From Myxococcota bacterium (GTDB lineage Bacteria; Myxococcota_A; UBA9160; SMWR01): DNA of 64,000 bases. Made by a program: the position numbers and the translations under genes. The notes beneath the pieces were generated by a model. That model saw only the letters and a list, made by a program, of their open reading frames with translations. It did not search any database and had not been told where the DNA came from. Position 1 is the stretch's first letter. The number at the start of each line of letters is the position of its first letter. Location of the stretch: NCBI GenBank assembly GCA_039030075.1, contig JBCCEW010000004.1, positions 89,826-153,825 on the forward strand, read 5' to 3'. This document shows, in pieces, positions 62,170-64,000 of the stretch.

Positions 62170-63009
62170 CTAGGCGCTCGGGTCGCGGTGGGCGTAGTAG
62201 GCGCGCCGGGCCGGAATCGCCCAGAACCGCTCGTCGGGTACGTCGAAGGGTCGCTCCGCTCCTTCGTCGGGCAGCCAGGCCGTGAGGAACCCATCGCGGC
62301 CTCGGCCGTGATGGACACAACCGGTGTCCAGACCGCGCAGGCCGGCGCCGACGTGGAGCCCCTGCAGCGCCCAGTGGCCGTAGACGACACCGTAGTCGTG
62401 GCCGCCCTGCCCCCAGATCGCGTGCCAGGGCTGCCAGGGCTCGGCTTCGGGGAGCTCGGAGGACCAGGCTCCGCCGGCATCGACGCTGCGGCAGCGGGTC
62501 AGGCGCCCCAGGCGGTCGTCGCGGGGGGCGGTGCTGCCGAGGAAATCGGCGAGGTCGGCGCCCGCGAGGTCTGCCTCGAGCTCCCGCGCCGTTTTCTCGA
62601 GCTGGGCAAGGTCCCAGTCCGGGTGGACGCTCGCGTGGACCATCGCGAACGCCTGTTCCCCCAGCCGGCCCGTGACGACCAGGGGGCGTTCGCGCAGCCA
62701 GTCCACCCATTCGCTGGCGGTCGGGTGATCGAGGACGTCCTGGAAGGAGTCGAAGGGCGACACCGACCGCAGCCCCAGCCAGCAGCGCAGGAGCGAGATC
62801 TCGTGATTGCCGAGGATGTATTGGGCGCGGCCCGCCTCGACCAGCTCGCGGACCTGGCGCAGCGGCCCCAGGTTTTCGGGGCCCCGGTTGATCAGGTCTC
62901 CGACCACCCAGAGCTCGAAGTCGCGGCCGAACTCCCGCTCGGCCCGGGCCAGCAGCTCGGCGAGTTCGTCCGCGCAGCCCTGCACGTCCCCCACGAAGAT
63001 CCTCTGCAC
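62170..63009 (-). CDS. apaH: Symmetrical bis(5'-nucleosyl)-tetraphosphatase ApaH
   Basis: Hydrolyses Ap4A to two ADP and can remove Np4 caps from RNA. The 279-residue protein carries FVGDVQGCADELAELL, WVVGDLINRGPENL, YILGNHEISLL and the family-specific YGHWALQGLHVGAGLRGLDTGC, matching Escherichia coli ApaH in length and order. The first motif has Gln in place of the DxH His, a variant common in ApaH. The start is GTG 63009; the frame is open further upstream but no better start is seen. The 264 bp upstream separate it from the divergent DHH gene. Confidence 0.88.
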   Translation of the reverse strand: MQRIFVGDVQGCADELAELLARAEREFGRDFELWVVGDLINRGPENLGPLRQVRELVEAGRAQYILGNHEISLLRCWLGLRSVSPFDSFQDVLDHPTASEWVDWLRERPLVVTGRLGEQAFAMVHASVHPDWDLAQLEKTARELEADLAGADLADFLGSTAPRDDRLGRLTRCRSVDAGGAWSSELPEAEPWQPWHAIWGQGGHDYGVVYGHWALQGLHVGAGLRGLDTGCVHHGRGRDGFLTAWLPDEGAERPFDVPDERFWAIPARRAYYAHRDPSA

Positions 63010-63067
63010 GCGTCCGTTTTCCCCGAGCTGGCGGCCTGACGCAAGGGATCGCGTGGCGGAAGTCGAT

Positions 63068-63082
63068 TTTCCCGCGGGGAAA
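63068..63082. promoter_or_regulatory. Palindrome TTTCCC-GCG-GGGAAA upstream of apaH
   Basis: A perfect 6-bp inverted repeat about 60 bp upstream of the apaH start, in the divergent region shared with the DHH gene. It could be an operator or a leader hairpin. No other element in this 264-bp gap is recognised apart from the ribosome binding site of the DHH gene. Confidence 0.35.
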
Positions 63083-63273
63083 GTTGCCGGTTCGGCGATC
63101 TTGACGGTTGGCCGATGGGGGGACAACTTCGACCCTCGATCCGCTTCCAGGCGATTTCGCATCCACTCGTGGCGGGCGATTCCAGCGCCCCCCGATTTCA
63201 TCGGCCTCTGGTGCCGAGCCTTCCCCGTCTCCCGGTCGCGTTTCCGCAACCGCGATCCCATTCAGGAGTCCCG

Positions 63274-64000
63274 TTGAGCAGCCGGATCATCGTGTGTGAT
63301 GGCTTGCGGTCCGCGCGGCTGTGGAGCCGCATCGGCGCGGGCGAGGACGAGGTCCTGACCTGGATCCCGCGGCCGGAGGAGTCCGCCCGCTCGCGGCCGA
63401 CGGGCTTCGCCGCCTTGCAGGGTGGGCTGTGCGTCGAGGCGATCGAGAAGCTGGGACCGAAGCTGGGCGACGAGTTCGCGGTGCAGACCGAGGATCCGAG
63501 CTTCGCGAAGGCGGCCGTGACGGTCCTGGGCAAAGCCGCACCGGAAGCGCCGGTGCTCGTGCTGTCGGACACGGTCGATCCGGAGGTGCTGCCCTCCCAC
63601 CCGTGCCTGCGCTCGGCCGGTCTGCGGACCCTGATCCGCGACGACGTCGACGAAGAGTTCTCGATGCTCGGAAATCTGCGGCGGGTGGTCGACATCCGCT
63701 CCCTGCTCGAGCGCCGCGAGAAGGTAGGCATCCTGCTCCAGCCCGATCCGGACCCGGACGGCATCGCGGCCGGTTACGCCCTCCGCGCCATCCTCGGTCG
63801 CAAGGCGCCGACCTCCCCGCTGATCTCCTTCGGCGAGGTGAAGCGTCCCGAGAACGTCGCGATGGTGCAGGCCCTCGGCATCGACGTGCGCACCGTGACG
63901 CACGAGGAACTGAACGACTTCGACGCCCTCGCCCTGGTGGACGTCCAGCCGACGGTGTTCGGCGAGAACCCGCCGGCCCGGGTGCGCTCGGTCGACGTCG
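63274..64000 (+). CDS. DHH-family phosphoesterase (3' part outside window)
   Basis: The first 242 residues are visible. Residues about 1-125 form an N-terminal domain with alternating strands and helices (IIVCDGLRSARLWSRI, AVQTEDPSFAKAAVTVL) that I cannot name with certainty. A DHH domain follows, with GILLQPDPDPDGIAAGYALR matching the metal-binding DxD region and ALALVDVQP. The family includes nanoRNase/pAp phosphatase, RecJ and c-di-AMP phosphodiesterases. The start is TTG 63274, chosen for AGGAG 5 nt upstream and continuous homology-like sequence. The DHHA1 domain is outside the window. Confidence 0.78.
   Translation, partial: MSSRIIVCDGLRSARLWSRIGAGEDEVLTWIPRPEESARSRPTGFAALQGGLCVEAIEKLGPKLGDEFAVQTEDPSFAKAAVTVLGKAAPEAPVLVLSDTVDPEVLPSHPCLRSAGLRTLIRDDVDEEFSMLGNLRRVVDIRSLLERREKVGILLQPDPDPDGIAAGYALRAILGRKAPTSPLISFGEVKRPENVAMVQALGIDVRTVTHEELNDFDALALVDVQPTVFGENPPARVRSVDV

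Overview
This 64 kb window is a dense, high-GC (about two thirds G+C by eye) bacterial chromosome segment with about 48 protein genes, most spaced by less than 150 bp. I see no rRNA or tRNA genes, insertion sequences, phage genes or CRISPR. A sigma-54 activator, lipoproteins, a YqgE/AlgH protein, a YbdG-type mechanosensitive channel and several c-di-GMP proteins point to a Gram-negative, proteobacteria-like organism. Two cytochrome P450s, PQQ biosynthesis genes, beta-oxidation enzymes, a large EAL/GGDEF protein and a Ser/Thr kinase fit a versatile environmental lineage near the former Deltaproteobacteria (Myxococcota, Binatota or relatives). That placement is an inference; no marker gene here settles it.

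Layout. 1-6.3 kb: partial TauD-type dioxygenase, rhodanese lipoprotein, RqcH-MutM pair, MsrA, nitronate monooxygenase, MazG. 6.3-13 kb: addB-addA recombination nuclease-helicase operon. 13-21 kb: GlpD, a P450, LysA, IleRS. 21-26 kb: acyl-CoA dehydrogenase overlapping pqqB, a fused pqqCD, and pqqE. 26-30.5 kb: site-2 protease, fused trehalose-phosphate synthase/phosphatase, TauE exporter, and a sigma-54 activator whose reading frame runs antisense through tauE. 30.5-34 kb: exported methyltransferase-like protein, class III alcohol dehydrogenase, MscS-type channel. 34-38 kb: a 1338-residue c-di-GMP protein (membrane-PAS-GGDEF-EAL-acidic linker-pseudo-receiver-PilZ). 38-44.3 kb: lipid/sterol-like catabolism (RhlG-like SDR with an MBL hydrolase, GST, HxlR-SCP2 regulator, CYP125-like P450, enoyl-CoA hydratase, HSD10-like dehydrogenase). 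44.4-49.3 kb: EAL protein, YqgE, CPBP protease, tandem PilZ protein, a 35-residue very basic peptide, a monooxygenase-fold protein. 49.5-55.3 kb: PBP transpeptidase, Nfu, HAD, a Toprim-like protein, RlmD, DUF3047 lipoprotein. 55.3-63 kb: a zinc-ribbon Ser/Thr kinase coupled to MoeA-PBP and MoeA, then an aldehyde:ferredoxin oxidoreductase, a MoaD/ThiS-like carrier and ApaH. The window ends in a DHH phosphoesterase.

Themes. (1) Many genes lack a Shine-Dalgarno sequence and instead carry a TANNNT hexamer ending about 6 nt before the start codon. This is the layout of leaderless transcripts. (2) Three c-di-GMP proteins lie within 15 kb, and two of them share a pseudo-receiver-PilZ module. (3) Two MoeA paralogues, one with a fused periplasmic-binding-like domain, sit beside a tungsten/molybdenum AOR-family enzyme. 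(4) The PQQ cluster has no visible pqqA, and its PqqB lacks two of the three usual zinc-motif cysteines.
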